From Parabacteroides gordonii MS-1 = DSM 23371 (GTDB taxonomy: Bacteria > Bacteroidota > Bacteroidia > Bacteroidales > Tannerellaceae): a stretch of 64,000 nucleotides of DNA. The notes below the pieces were generated by a model. It searched no databases, was not told the DNA's origin, and saw only the letters and a list, made by a program, of their open reading frames with translations. The stretch spans positions 1,774,173 through 1,838,172 of the forward strand of contig NZ_KQ033919.1 in assembly GCF_000969825.1 (NCBI RefSeq), written 5' to 3'. The first letter of the stretch is position 1, and every line of letters begins with the position of its first letter. Position numbers and translations under genes: made by a program. Of the stretch, positions 1 to 8,110 are shown one piece after another.

Positions 1-405
1 CTTCGACTCTTCGAGCTTGAAACGTTCGCTCTTGGCCGTCAGGATCAGCTCACGCAACTTCGGCCCGGGGCGGAAACGAAGGCGGGCGCGGTACAACATA
101 CTGGAAGAGAACTCCTCCGCAGTAACACTTCCCGAACTGGTCTGCACCAGCTGAAACGTGCCCAGCTCGCCGCATTGCACCACCTCTCCGCGAGCCAGAA
201 ACAAGAGAAGGAATTTGATCAGGCGGTCTATCACCACCTTCACATCACCACTCGAAGCGGTGGAGCTATCAGCAACGATACTGCACAACTCCTCGAAGGT
301 ACATGTCCCCGTTGCCCGGGTCTGCGCATAGTGGAGTTTCTCTTTCCCCGCTTCCACATTTTTACTCAGGTTCTTTCTAAGAACCAAATGAAATTGTAAT
401 GGCAT
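1..405 (-). CDS. HU-related DNA-binding protein (partial)
   Basis: The gene reads leftwards off the window edge; 135 codons are visible and the C-terminus is missing. The protein begins MPLQFHLVLRKNL and contains a basic stretch LRFRPGPKLRE, which matches the HU-related, histone-like DNA-binding proteins of Bacteroidota (HU/IHF fold, nucleoid or element-associated DNA bending). The ATG at 405 lies about 37 nt downstream of a TATCTTTG box on the same strand (442-449), which supports this start. It is next to a DUF4248 gene and a VirE-type gene, a combination that recurs in Bacteroides and Parabacteroides accessory regions, so it probably belongs to that module rather than being the housekeeping HU. 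The family call is from sequence character only. Confidence 0.75.
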   Translation of the reverse strand, partial: MPLQFHLVLRKNLSKNVEAGKEKLHYAQTRATGTCTFEELCSIVADSSTASSGDVKVVIDRLIKFLLLFLARGEVVQCGELGTFQLVQTSSGSVTAEEFSSSMLYRARLRFRPGPKLRELILTAKSERFKLEESK

Positions 406-441
406 AACTTAATTGTTTTTAGTTGATTATTAATTACATAT

Positions 442-449
442 CAAAGATA
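442..449 (-). promoter_or_regulatory. Bacteroides-type -7 box for the HU-like gene
   Basis: On the minus strand this reads TATCTTTG, matching the Bacteroidota TAnnTTTG element, and it sits about 37 nt upstream of the start codon at 405. No clear -33 TTG is seen at the usual spacing. Confidence 0.55.
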
Positions 450-634
450 CGACACCCACCTCCCCACCTTGTAGACAGAGGTGACAGGGTGTGACGAAGC
501 GACATTTTATTTCCGATAAATTTCTAATTGCCATTAGTGGTAAAAAAGGAGACTCAATGAGGAAACATTAAACCAGAATAATTTCATATATCCATTGATT
601 ATTCGTACCTTAGGAGATATAAAACAATCACACA

Positions 635-859
635 ATGGGAAATACATCCTTTGAAATACGAGCCTACGGAGTAGGTGAGCTGGCTGAGCTTTACAGCCCT
701 CATATGAGCCGGAGAGGAGCTATTATGCAACTTTGGCGGTGGATCAATTATCATGGCGTGCTGAAAGCGAAACTGGTCGAGCTGGGCTACCGTCCCGGCA
801 TCAGGTGCTTCACGCCTAAACAGGTGGAATGTATCGTCGAACATCTGGGAGAACCCTGA
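635..859 (+). CDS. DUF4248 family protein
   Basis: A 74-residue protein beginning MGNTSFEIRAYGVGELAELY. It matches the small DUF4248 family of Bacteroidota, which has a conserved YGVGELAELY-like start and a helical middle with paired tryptophan residues (LWRWINYH). The C-terminal part (TPKQVECIVEHLGEP) resembles a DNA-binding helical region of the type seen in small mobile-element regulators, but the function is unknown. It is divergent from the HU-like gene and convergent with the VirE-type gene. A possible promoter box TACCTTAG lies at 606-613. The 3' side runs directly into a 22-bp-phased repeat array. Confidence 0.75.
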   Translation: MGNTSFEIRAYGVGELAELYSPHMSRRGAIMQLWRWINYHGVLKAKLVELGYRPGIRCFTPKQVECIVEHLGEP

Positions 860-889
860 AGAAGCCGAAGGGAGAAAAATACACGGAAT

Positions 890-1155
890 GACTGCGGCAA
901 CAGTTTTCAGTGGCTGCGGCAGCCGGTAAAAATAGCTGCCGCACCTACTGAAAACGGGTGCAGCAGCCACCGGGAACGAATGCAGCAAGAAAGATGGACG
1001 AGACAGGAAACGGGGGAAGATGGGGAAGGTAATTTACGAGTTGGTGAACTTACTGTAATACATGTTCCTTGTCCCCCTCCAGCTGCAAGGAACAAGGAAC
1101 ATCACTTCAAGTACTTTCCAGAAACGCAAATTACCTTCCCCATCTTCCCCCGATC
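890..1155. repeat. 22-bp-phased repeat array 1 with nested inverted repeats
   Basis: From 890 five consecutive 22-bp units (890-911, 912-933, 934-955, 956-977, 978-999) each carry a TGCGGCA, TGCCGCA or TGCAGCA word at the same offset. The same 11-bp phase continues into a large inverted repeat: a perfect 25-bp arm at 1011-1035 is repeated inverted at 1128-1152, and an inner perfect 11-bp arm ATGTTCCTTGT (1062-1072) pairs with 1092-1102. The array fills the whole gap between the DUF4248 gene and the 3' end of the VirE-type gene. It may act as a bidirectional terminator or structured RNA, but there is no T-tract. The period is not a multiple of three, so it is not coding. Confidence 0.75.
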
Positions 1156-1159
1156 CCGC

Positions 1160-3196
1160 TCAGAAGCCTCTACGATGGGCTTCTACCTGGTCGAAGTTCA
1201 ACTCTACAACGGAAAAGAGCCACTTCCCATGCTTCTTTTGACACACAAAACCATCTCTTTTCAGCATCTTTCCGATCACATTTACACTGATACTTGTCAA
1301 CGGAAGACGTGTTTTTTCAGCTATTTTGGCCACAATCTCACTACTTGAGAGCAAAATATAAGCCTCAAAACGCTCCGGTTTGCGAAAATAAGTATAAAAT
1401 AACTCCACTTCCGGGCTGGTTTGCTGGAAAGGCTCGTTGTTATCGTTCACCTCCATAATGTCGGCATCGGCAAACCAATAACGGAAACCGGCACGAAACA
1501 AAGCCAGCGCCTGCGCATAAACAGCCGCATAATCTACCGGAGAGAGATAATCGATCTGCGTCGCTTCAAAACAAAGGAAACGGCGCGAACCGGTGCGGTC
1601 GGTCAGGATCTGGTTGTCGTTGACAGTGGCGGCAAAGGATGCACGGCGGTCGTACACTTCGGCATTACGGGCATAGGGACGGCGTTCGCGCACGGCATCT
1701 TTCGTGATCATCGCCTTCAGGCGGTTCACCTCCATGCGGCTCTGTCCCGACAACTCATCGAGGATGATCAGGATACAGTCGCTCATCATCAGTGACGAGT
1801 CTTTCGACGACGGATCGAGGTTACCCGAATAGACATATTCATGGAGCACAGGGGGCACCAGCCGGCGCAACCAGGTGGTCTTACCCAATCCCTGGGCACC
1901 GCTCAGCAGCAGGACGGTATGGTTCTCCTTATGGGGATCGACGGCACAGGCCACGAGTGCCACGATCCACTTTTTAAAACACTTCCTCCAGAAGTCCGGA
2001 CGGGTGGTTTCAAGCGTAGCCGCCAGGTCACCGATCGGGTCGGTTTGCCCGTTCCAGGCGGGTAGCTGTTCGAAATAAGAACAAAACGGGTCGTATCCGG
2101 GACTGAAATCGGAATGGATCACCGCCCGCAGATCGGAGACATGGCAGAATATCTCCTCCTTCTGCAAAGCGCACCAGACGGAATTCTCCCAATAATCGGT
2201 GACCGCCATAAAAACAGCCCCTTCCTCCCGTTTGTCGCGATACTCGACCTGACGGCGCACCACATTGCGGCGCAACTCGTAACGCGGAGTCAGGTATTCC
2301 TGTATCCGGCAGACAAAACCATCGCCACGCGACGAACGCCTGGCGGGAGCTGCCTCCGTTGCATGCTGGTCGGCACGTGCATAAGCACTGTCGATAGCCA
2401 ACGTACATTCGTCTGCCGACAGGTCGGCAAATGTTTTTCCGGCATACTTTTCCACCTCCCTTTTTTCCACGCCCAACCGGTTGCAATGGCTGGCGAAAAG
2501 GTGTACGTAGTTATTCCGGTTGCCCTCGGCATAGGCCATTTTGCGGGTGGTACTTTTGCGGGCCATCGCAAGCAGTTTCACCGCCTTATCCGACACGACG
2601 ACTTCTATCGGCGGCAGTCCGTCGGGCAGGCCGCCCTCCCCTTTCAGCCAGGGCTCGAACCGGGGAGAGATATAAAGCGCCGGATCGTACGAAACGAGAC
2701 AGAGCCGCCCGGCATCTTTACCGGAAGCATCGACTTCCACACCCAGCAGTTTCCCGTACCAGTCTTTCACCAGGTTATAGACAACGACATGGTTATCGGG
2801 CACCAACTCCAAGCCGACAGCCGGATAAACAATGACTTTGATCCCTCGTCCGCGCGGACTGATCCAGCAGGCCACCGTATAGACCGCTTCGCGAAGCAAG
2901 GCCAGCAGGCGGGGTAGTTCCGCCTTCGGCAACCCGTCGATATCGAGGATCGTCAGCGGATTGTAACCGGTCATACACCCCGCCACCCGTCTTTTCCGGT
3001 AGGTGGCGGAGATAGTGACGGCGGGCAGTCCTTTCTTCAGTCTGTCGGCTGCTTCGGTATCGTCTTTGTCCATGCAGAGACGGATACGGTTGACAGCCGG
3101 TGCATACTTCCCGTTACGGATATCGTAAAGGACATCGATCAGGTTAACATCACCCATACAGGTTTTAAATTTGGTAAACACCGTTACTTGTAACAT
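1160..3196 (-). CDS. VirE-type primase/helicase-like protein (BT4734-like)
   Basis: A 678-residue cytoplasmic protein with two parts. The N-terminal half has the VirE_N (BT4734-like) domain: an LTILDIDGL motif (acidic residues near 85-87) followed by SPRGRGIKVIVYP near 113-125, an arrangement like the catalytic motifs of archaeo-eukaryotic primases. The C-terminal half is a VirE/DUF3874-type P-loop ATPase with Walker A GAQGLGKT at about 433-440 and Walker B-like CILIILDEL. Such proteins are encoded on mobile elements and prophage remnants and are thought to prime or unwind DNA. The start at 3196 is an ATG after a short A/T-rich leader. It lies downstream of the small gene at 3324-3701 on the same strand, 127 bp apart, probably one transcript. 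No integrase or replication origin is visible nearby. Confidence 0.8.
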   Translation of the reverse strand: MLQVTVFTKFKTCMGDVNLIDVLYDIRNGKYAPAVNRIRLCMDKDDTEAADRLKKGLPAVTISATYRKRRVAGCMTGYNPLTILDIDGLPKAELPRLLALLREAVYTVACWISPRGRGIKVIVYPAVGLELVPDNHVVVYNLVKDWYGKLLGVEVDASGKDAGRLCLVSYDPALYISPRFEPWLKGEGGLPDGLPPIEVVVSDKAVKLLAMARKSTTRKMAYAEGNRNNYVHLFASHCNRLGVEKREVEKYAGKTFADLSADECTLAIDSAYARADQHATEAAPARRSSRGDGFVCRIQEYLTPRYELRRNVVRRQVEYRDKREEGAVFMAVTDYWENSVWCALQKEEIFCHVSDLRAVIHSDFSPGYDPFCSYFEQLPAWNGQTDPIGDLAATLETTRPDFWRKCFKKWIVALVACAVDPHKENHTVLLLSGAQGLGKTTWLRRLVPPVLHEYVYSGNLDPSSKDSSLMMSDCILIILDELSGQSRMEVNRLKAMITKDAVRERRPYARNAEVYDRRASFAATVNDNQILTDRTGSRRFLCFEATQIDYLSPVDYAAVYAQALALFRAGFRYWFADADIMEVNDNNEPFQQTSPEVELFYTYFRKPERFEAYILLSSSEIVAKIAEKTRLPLTSISVNVIGKMLKRDGFVCQKKHGKWLFSVVELNFDQVEAHRRGF

Positions 3197-3323
3197 AATA
3201 AATTGTATTTTGAGATTGGTTTATATCCTACAAGGTAGGGATGATAAACAAGGCGACCTATTGCTTTCTTTTCTTTTAAGAAAACAACAAGCCGCCCAGG
3301 AAACAGACTGCTAACGATTTGTC

Positions 3324-3701
3324 TTATTGCGTTTTGCGGCGCACATAGAGATAATCGAGCACGAGGTTTTCGATCGTTCCCATCGTCAGACAGTCTTTGT
3401 CGGGAGCCGTGCGCAGGCGAAACACGGAAAGGAAGGCACGCAGGAAGGGCCTGATTTCATGCCGTCCGTTGACAGTCCAGTCCCGGCTTTCCAGCAAAGG
3501 GCCGAGCCATTCCAGAAAGGTGGCGGTAGGCATGGTCAGGACAATCAGTTCTTCCTTCACCATATCCTCCTCCCATACGGCATTTTGCAGCAACCGCCCG
3601 AGGCTGTTGTTATGTTTCATCACTTTGCGAAGCAGGCTTTCCAGCTCCCCGCAATCGTTTCCCAAAAGTTGCGCCGCCCGGTTAAGCTGGCCGGCATTCA
3701 A
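3324..3701 (-). CDS. Uncharacterised protein upstream of the VirE-type gene
   Basis: A 125-residue, helix-rich, soluble protein with no motif I recognise. It contains LESLLRKVMKHNNSLGRLLQ, a middle segment ending in PTATFLEWLGPLLESRDW, and a basic C-terminus YVRRKTQ. Similar small proteins precede VirE-type genes in Bacteroidota. The only start in this frame near the 5' end is TTG at 3701. An ATG at 3710-3712 is followed by exactly eight A residues and is out of frame; one extra A would give the natural-looking start MKKKLNAGQLN. The real start may therefore depend on slippage in the A tract, or the tract may be mis-sequenced. Confidence 0.6.
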   Translation of the reverse strand: MNAGQLNRAAQLLGNDCGELESLLRKVMKHNNSLGRLLQNAVWEEDMVKEELIVLTMPTATFLEWLGPLLESRDWTVNGRHEIRPFLRAFLSVFRLRTAPDKDCLTMGTIENLVLDYLYVRRKTQ

Positions 3702-3780
3702 TTTTTTTTCATGATTGTTGAATTTTAAATTATATGTTGTGGCAATATGCCGAGAGATAAGAGATAGTTCAGCTTTTTCT

Positions 3781-3817
3781 AAAAACGAAGCCCCGGAAGA
3801 TTACTCCCCCGGGGCTT
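3781..3817 (-). terminator. Terminator of S-layer-like gene A
   Basis: Arms AAGCCCCGG (3788-3796) and CCGGGGCTT (3809-3817) form a strong hairpin. In the minus-strand direction it is followed by C then TTTTT-rich sequence, and on the plus side by TTGTTTTTG, so it probably works both ways. It closes the 3' UTR of the DUF6383 gene A. An equivalent hairpin closes gene B at 20571-20604. Confidence 0.75.
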
Positions 3818-3888
3818 GTTTTTGTCTGTTTTTGCTCTTCACAGAGGTTGAACAGAAGAACTTTATTTCATTACTTTAGTATTAATAC

Positions 3889-3941
3889 GACTGCTTGTTC
3901 GCCCTCACGGGATACTTGGCTCATGACGGAACCGCGCAGTC
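3889..3941 (-). ncRNA. Conserved structured 3' UTR element, copy A
   Basis: In the mRNA of gene A (minus strand) an outer stem GACTGC (3936-3941 complement) pairs with GCAGTC (3889-3894). It encloses a conserved CGCGGTT and a hairpin CCC-GTGA-GGG (3902-3911) with a GNRA tetraloop, followed by conserved CGAACAAGC. Copy B at 20673-20722 keeps the hairpin and flanks but has a different outer stem, CTGTC/GACAG, that still pairs. Paired changes of this kind indicate a selected RNA structure. Role unknown: RNA stability, processing to a small RNA, or regulation of the surface gene are possibilities. Confidence 0.6.
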
Positions 3942-3972
3942 AAATTTAAATTTATTGATTATAAATAGTTAT

Positions 3973-6900
3973 TTATTTTACGATTGCCTTTACAGCAGCT
4001 TCACCTTCTACGGCTACTACTACGATACCTGCAGGTGCAGAGATAGTAGCATTGTCGGAAGAAAGAACTGTGTTAGCGATTGTCTGACCAAGAACGTTGC
4101 TGATAGCAACTTTCTTACCAGCTGCACCCTTGATAATTACTGCACCTTCTGTTGCGATAACTTTCACACCATCCACTGCAATTGCATCGTTGGCTGTAGC
4201 ATCTTCGTCTGTTAATTCTACATTGAACGGAGCGGCATCGGCAATGTTTTCAACCAGTACAGGAACAGTGTTCAATACATGTACATAGTTTGTTTTACCA
4301 TTCACTTCTGTTTCGATGTAGAAGTCGCCATTTTCTTTGTCAGCCGGATCAACCAAGCGGAATGCGAAAGTAGCTGCGTTCATCAAAGCTTCATCCTTAT
4401 CATTAGCTAAAGACAATGTATCATTCTTAGCCAATTTCTTGCTATTTGTAAATTTAGAGCTTTCGATTACCAATGTGTCATTTTCGAAATGAGTAGCAGG
4501 CACGAAAGCCAAACGAGTCTTGCCTTTATATTCAACCATATCATTGTTGCCAGTATATATTGAATCGCTCAGGGCAACCAGATAATGAGCTTTACGGTAA
4601 CCCGGAACAGCCTGAGTTGCATGCGGGCACTGTTCTGCTGTCAACGGATTGCCATCCTGATCGTAACCATGATTATCTTCTTTATCACACGGTTTGAACG
4701 GAGTACCTTCTACAGCATCTTCGTTGCGCACTGCCAACATATATAACGGTTTATGTGTTTCATTACGTACATAAGCTGTATCGATGAAGATAGGCAGAGC
4801 TGCATTTGCAGGCAGGTCGGTCAGATGAGTTTCACCTAAGAAATTCAGGCTACGTGCACCACCCTGTGTATTGCGGTTAGCGCTATTTTCATACAGGTAG
4901 TAACCTGTCACATCGTTCGTACGGTAGAACTTAGCATTGTTAACACCTTCGTTCACGAAACCGTCGTTTTCGATTGTCACGCCCAGACGGCGATAAACCG
5001 GACGATCCAAAGATTCCACAACGAACAGGTCGTTGGTAGTTTCAGTGTACAAGCCATTCTGTTTCTTCAAGAAACCGGCATCTTTATCGGATGTGCTTGC
5101 ATAAACCTTTGCACATTCCATAGCAGCACCGTTCTTAACCACGCGCAGGTTGTAGTATTCACCATCCTGGCGGATAGCCAATGTATCCTGATTAGCGTCG
5201 AAAGCATACTTACCTTCTACCAGACCCAGTTCGCTACCTTTCATGTTGGCGAACAGGTAAACCGGAGCTTTTAATGTATAATCTTTAGTTGTATACTTAC
5301 CATCTTTATAGAAACCTACCGTAGTTGTTACTTTGGCTGTATCCACATCGATTACTTTGATTTCCATCGGAGTAGCATCTACGTCCAACACAACGAAACC
5401 ATCTTTGTTTTCAACGAACCAAGCGTTCTGTTTGTATACACCTGAATGATGAGCCATTACGAAACGCTGGTTGTCGATGTCACCCAGATACAGGTAACCG
5501 TCTGAAGCTTTTGCTCCTTCTACGGCTTTAATTTCAACAACATCTCCATTGTATACATAGTAGTTGTCTTCTGTATCTTCGTCTTCACGCAAAGCGTTGC
5601 GGTCAACCTCGATAGTAACGTCTTTGTTTTCACGGTTAGTCAATGTATACTTGGCTGTCTTTTCGTCGTAAGTAATAGCCCATTGAGCTTCCAGTTCGTT
5701 ACCTACAGATTCAACCCAACCCTTGCCTTCGCAATCGTTAACAGCTAAACGTAAGTCATCGCCATCTTCTGTCAACATCGTAACAGTAAAGTAAGCGTCT
5801 TTCAACAAGTTCTCAGGTTTAACTACATTGTCGCCCATGCTGATAGCGATCTTATTTAAACCAAACTCGATAGATGCAGCCAAAGTAGCCACTTTCTTTT
5901 CTGTCAGGTATGCAAAACCTACTACAGCAGACTGCAATTCTTTCTTTTTCGTCGTTGCGTTCAAGCCCAACACTTTTACAGTCATGCTGTCGATAGACGC
6001 TGTAGTCAATTCGTCTTCAACCAGAGCAGTCTTCGGGAAATAGAAAGCGTTGAATTCACCGAACAGTTTACGGTCTTCTACTTTTGCCTTTTTCAGGTCA
6101 GCAACCAGGTCTTCTTCGCTTACTGTATCGAAAGCATAGATAGATTGGTTGTAGATAGAGCCGTTGGCTTCGTATTCTTTTACAACGATATATTTTTCAG
6201 CTTCCGTCATGAAGTACAGTTCATTGTCTGTTGTTGTAGCAACTTCAAATGCTTTCTTCGTGCTGTTCCATTTCATCGGTGTCAGGTGACCTGCAAACGG
6301 ATTACCTTTCACACCTTCCGGAGCGATCGTTACAGAGAAACCATCTTTTTCGAACCAGTTCAGGTCAGATGCAGACAACTGGTAAACATCAGCTGTATAC
6401 AAACCGAAATAATGAGCTGCACCTACGATAGGAGCTTTAGTAGTCGGATCTTGTGCCAGTTCGAAAGCAACACCCTTGTCATAAGCTACGTTACCTAAAG
6501 CACGCAATACGGTTTCACCGTTCACTTTCAATGTATATGGTTCGTCAGCCTTATTTGTGAATGTATAGTCAACTGTCTTGATAGCAGTCTTTGTTTCTAC
6601 TTTCCAGTAGTTAGCAGGATCTGCCAATTGGGTAGCAGTAACACCAGCAACAGCTACAAATTCGGGAGCACCGTTATTCAGAATCAGTACAGAATCTGCT
6701 TGTGCACTTGAACTTGCATTTTCACCTGCCTTTACTAATAAATAATAAGCACCATCAACTGTTTTTGCAGCCAAGTTGAAAAGTACATCATCACTTGTTA
6801 CTTTAATCTGTTCTTGCGGCATGTATTTGATACCGGTAACAACTATCTGGTCTTCCGTAGTGATAGCCACGTTTGCCAAGTCTGTTTCCGCCTTCAAAAG

Positions 6901-7824
6901 ATCATTCAGTTCTGCTGCTGTACCGGCAAAGTTGATGCTTCCGTTTTCTGCAACAGTACTGATAGCGTCTTTCAAGGCTGCTTTTACAGCTTCGTTAGCA
7001 CTTGCTTCCGGGTTAGATACATAAGCAGCTTCTGTTGAAGCACCGGCAGCTAATTCTACATTGTTACGTACAAACACGTCGGCTGCACAATTTTCAAAAG
7101 TATTACCGCTTGCCAAAGTAGCTGCGTTAAGACCTTCTTTAATAATAGGAGTAGCATTGTCCGCTGGACCACTTTCTACATTCACACCCAGTAGTCCACT
7201 ATCTTTTAAAGGATCGCCGGCCTTTACTTCTCCTGCTGTACCCTGGTAAACCTGGATAGCTGAAGAGTACCATTTATCAACAACCTTATTCAATCCTTCA
7301 AAAGTATTTCCTGAGACAGTCCATTCCACTTTTTCATTTTGCGGATAAAGAACAACACCGTTTGTCAACGTAACAGGATTATTACCGGCAGTGAATGTAT
7401 TACCTGTGATAGTCACCTTGCTTGCAAATGCAGCAATAGCTGTTTTTTGCCAATAACCACCAATGCCTGTTTCAGGATTATTCACGAATTTCAAACCGGA
7501 AATCGTTACACCTTCAGCACCGATAACAACACGACCGGTGAAAGTTACTTCCTTGTCTTTAGCCGCAGTCAGTACAATATCCTCGTCAGTAATGACAACA
7601 TATTTGACTGTTGGGTTTCCAGTCGACAAATCTACATCTCCAGTCAGTTCGATCTTACCGTCAAAATCAGTCAGAGCCTCTTTCAAATCTTCAATGCTCA
7701 ACACATTGCTTTTGATAGCAGCTGTGAACTGCGTCGGAGTAACATCCGTAGCATTTACAGGAACAAACAACGAACCACCTACCAGTAAGCCCGCTGTCAA
7801 AAGCGTAGAAAACTTTTTGTTCAT
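3973..7824 (-). CDS. S-layer-like secreted protein A, DUF6383 C-terminus
   Basis: A 1283-residue secreted protein. Signal peptide MNKKFSTLL...VPVNA is cleaved at about residue 25. Residues ~60-240 contain repeated ITGNTF/VSGNTF-type turns suggestive of a right-handed β-helix; the long middle is β-rich with repeated KDGxYYLxV-like units; the C-terminus (AGKKVAISNVLGQTIANTVL onwards) is the DUF6383 domain, which resembles a T9SS sorting domain. Paralogue B at 20740-24735 shares the signal peptide start, the C-terminal ~350 residues and the 3' UTR. Length and acidic, Cys-poor composition fit the phase-variable S-layer glycoproteins described in Parabacteroides distasonis. The only good promoter is in the invertible segment 7903-8110, which points away here, so the gene should be silent in this orientation. 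Confidence 0.75.
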   Translation of the reverse strand: MNKKFSTLLTAGLLVGGSLFVPVNATDVTPTQFTAAIKSNVLSIEDLKEALTDFDGKIELTGDVDLSTGNPTVKYVVITDEDIVLTAAKDKEVTFTGRVVIGAEGVTISGLKFVNNPETGIGGYWQKTAIAAFASKVTITGNTFTAGNNPVTLTNGVVLYPQNEKVEWTVSGNTFEGLNKVVDKWYSSAIQVYQGTAGEVKAGDPLKDSGLLGVNVESGPADNATPIIKEGLNAATLASGNTFENCAADVFVRNNVELAAGASTEAAYVSNPEASANEAVKAALKDAISTVAENGSINFAGTAAELNDLLKAETDLANVAITTEDQIVVTGIKYMPQEQIKVTSDDVLFNLAAKTVDGAYYLLVKAGENASSSAQADSVLILNNGAPEFVAVAGVTATQLADPANYWKVETKTAIKTVDYTFTNKADEPYTLKVNGETVLRALGNVAYDKGVAFELAQDPTTKAPIVGAAHYFGLYTADVYQLSASDLNWFEKDGFSVTIAPEGVKGNPFAGHLTPMKWNSTKKAFEVATTTDNELYFMTEAEKYIVVKEYEANGSIYNQSIYAFDTVSEEDLVADLKKAKVEDRKLFGEFNAFYFPKTALVEDELTTASIDSMTVKVLGLNATTKKKELQSAVVGFAYLTEKKVATLAASIEFGLNKIAISMGDNVVKPENLLKDAYFTVTMLTEDGDDLRLAVNDCEGKGWVESVGNELEAQWAITYDEKTAKYTLTNRENKDVTIEVDRNALREDEDTEDNYYVYNGDVVEIKAVEGAKASDGYLYLGDIDNQRFVMAHHSGVYKQNAWFVENKDGFVVLDVDATPMEIKVIDVDTAKVTTTVGFYKDGKYTTKDYTLKAPVYLFANMKGSELGLVEGKYAFDANQDTLAIRQDGEYYNLRVVKNGAAMECAKVYASTSDKDAGFLKKQNGLYTETTNDLFVVESLDRPVYRRLGVTIENDGFVNEGVNNAKFYRTNDVTGYYLYENSANRNTQGGARSLNFLGETHLTDLPANAALPIFIDTAYVRNETHKPLYMLAVRNEDAVEGTPFKPCDKEDNHGYDQDGNPLTAEQCPHATQAVPGYRKAHYLVALSDSIYTGNNDMVEYKGKTRLAFVPATHFENDTLVIESSKFTNSKKLAKNDTLSLANDKDEALMNAATFAFRLVDPADKENGDFYIETEVNGKTNYVHVLNTVPVLVENIADAAPFNVELTDEDATANDAIAVDGVKVIATEGAVIIKGAAGKKVAISNVLGQTIANTVLSSDNATISAPAGIVVVAVEGEAAVKAIVK

Positions 7825-7902
7825 AATCTTTAATTTAATATTAATAATAGTGTTTCTAAAAAGCCTGTTTGTAAAGGATACTTTAGTGTTGTCAATTGTT
7901 AA

Positions 7903-8110
7903 ATGACTAGCCTAAACGTTCCTTTTTTCTAGTCATTTTTTTGAAGGTCGATTACTTTCGTGTAAAAAAGATGGAATTTCATACTAACTTTGCTATACGG
8001 TTGATAAGAAAGCAGATAGATTAGACAAAATAATTCTTAAAAGGATTGTAGATTCAAAATTTAGCAATACCTTTGCATGACTAGAAAAAAGGAACGATTT
8101 ATATAGTCAG
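7903..8110. promoter_or_regulatory. Invertible promoter segment A (OFF orientation)
   Basis: Two inverted 34-bp sites bound the segment: left 7903-7936 and right 8077-8110. They share a perfect 20-bp inverted repeat, CGTTCCTTTTTTCTAGTCAT at 7917-7936 and its complement at 8077-8096. Each site is built as ATGACTAG-like arm, 18-bp spacer, CTAGTCAT-like arm. Abutting the right site is a full Bacteroides-type promoter, TTG (8046-8048), 19 nt, TACCTTTG (8068-8075), reading rightwards. Inversion would place it just upstream of the S-layer-like gene starting at 7824. As sequenced it is OFF. Confidence 0.85.
8046..8075 (+). promoter_or_regulatory. Promoter inside invertible segment A
   Basis: TTG at 8046-8048 and TACCTTTG at 8068-8075, separated by 19 nt, match the -33/-7 elements of Bacteroidota. 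It reads to the right, away from the DUF6383 gene, and ends one base before the right inversion site. Confidence 0.75.

Noticed and set aside
980-1348. Plus-strand frame of 122 codons across array 1 and the VirE gene end
   Set aside because: It runs through the repeat array and then antisense to the VirE-type gene; composition is not protein-like.
2114-2917. Plus-strand frame of 267 codons inside the VirE-type gene
   Set aside because: Antisense to a gene with clear Walker and primase-like motifs; no domain recognised.
7985-7992. TAACTTTG in segment A as a second promoter
   Set aside because: The matching position in segment B reads AAACTTTG and no -33 TTG lies at the right distance, so the conserved block is more likely a binding site.
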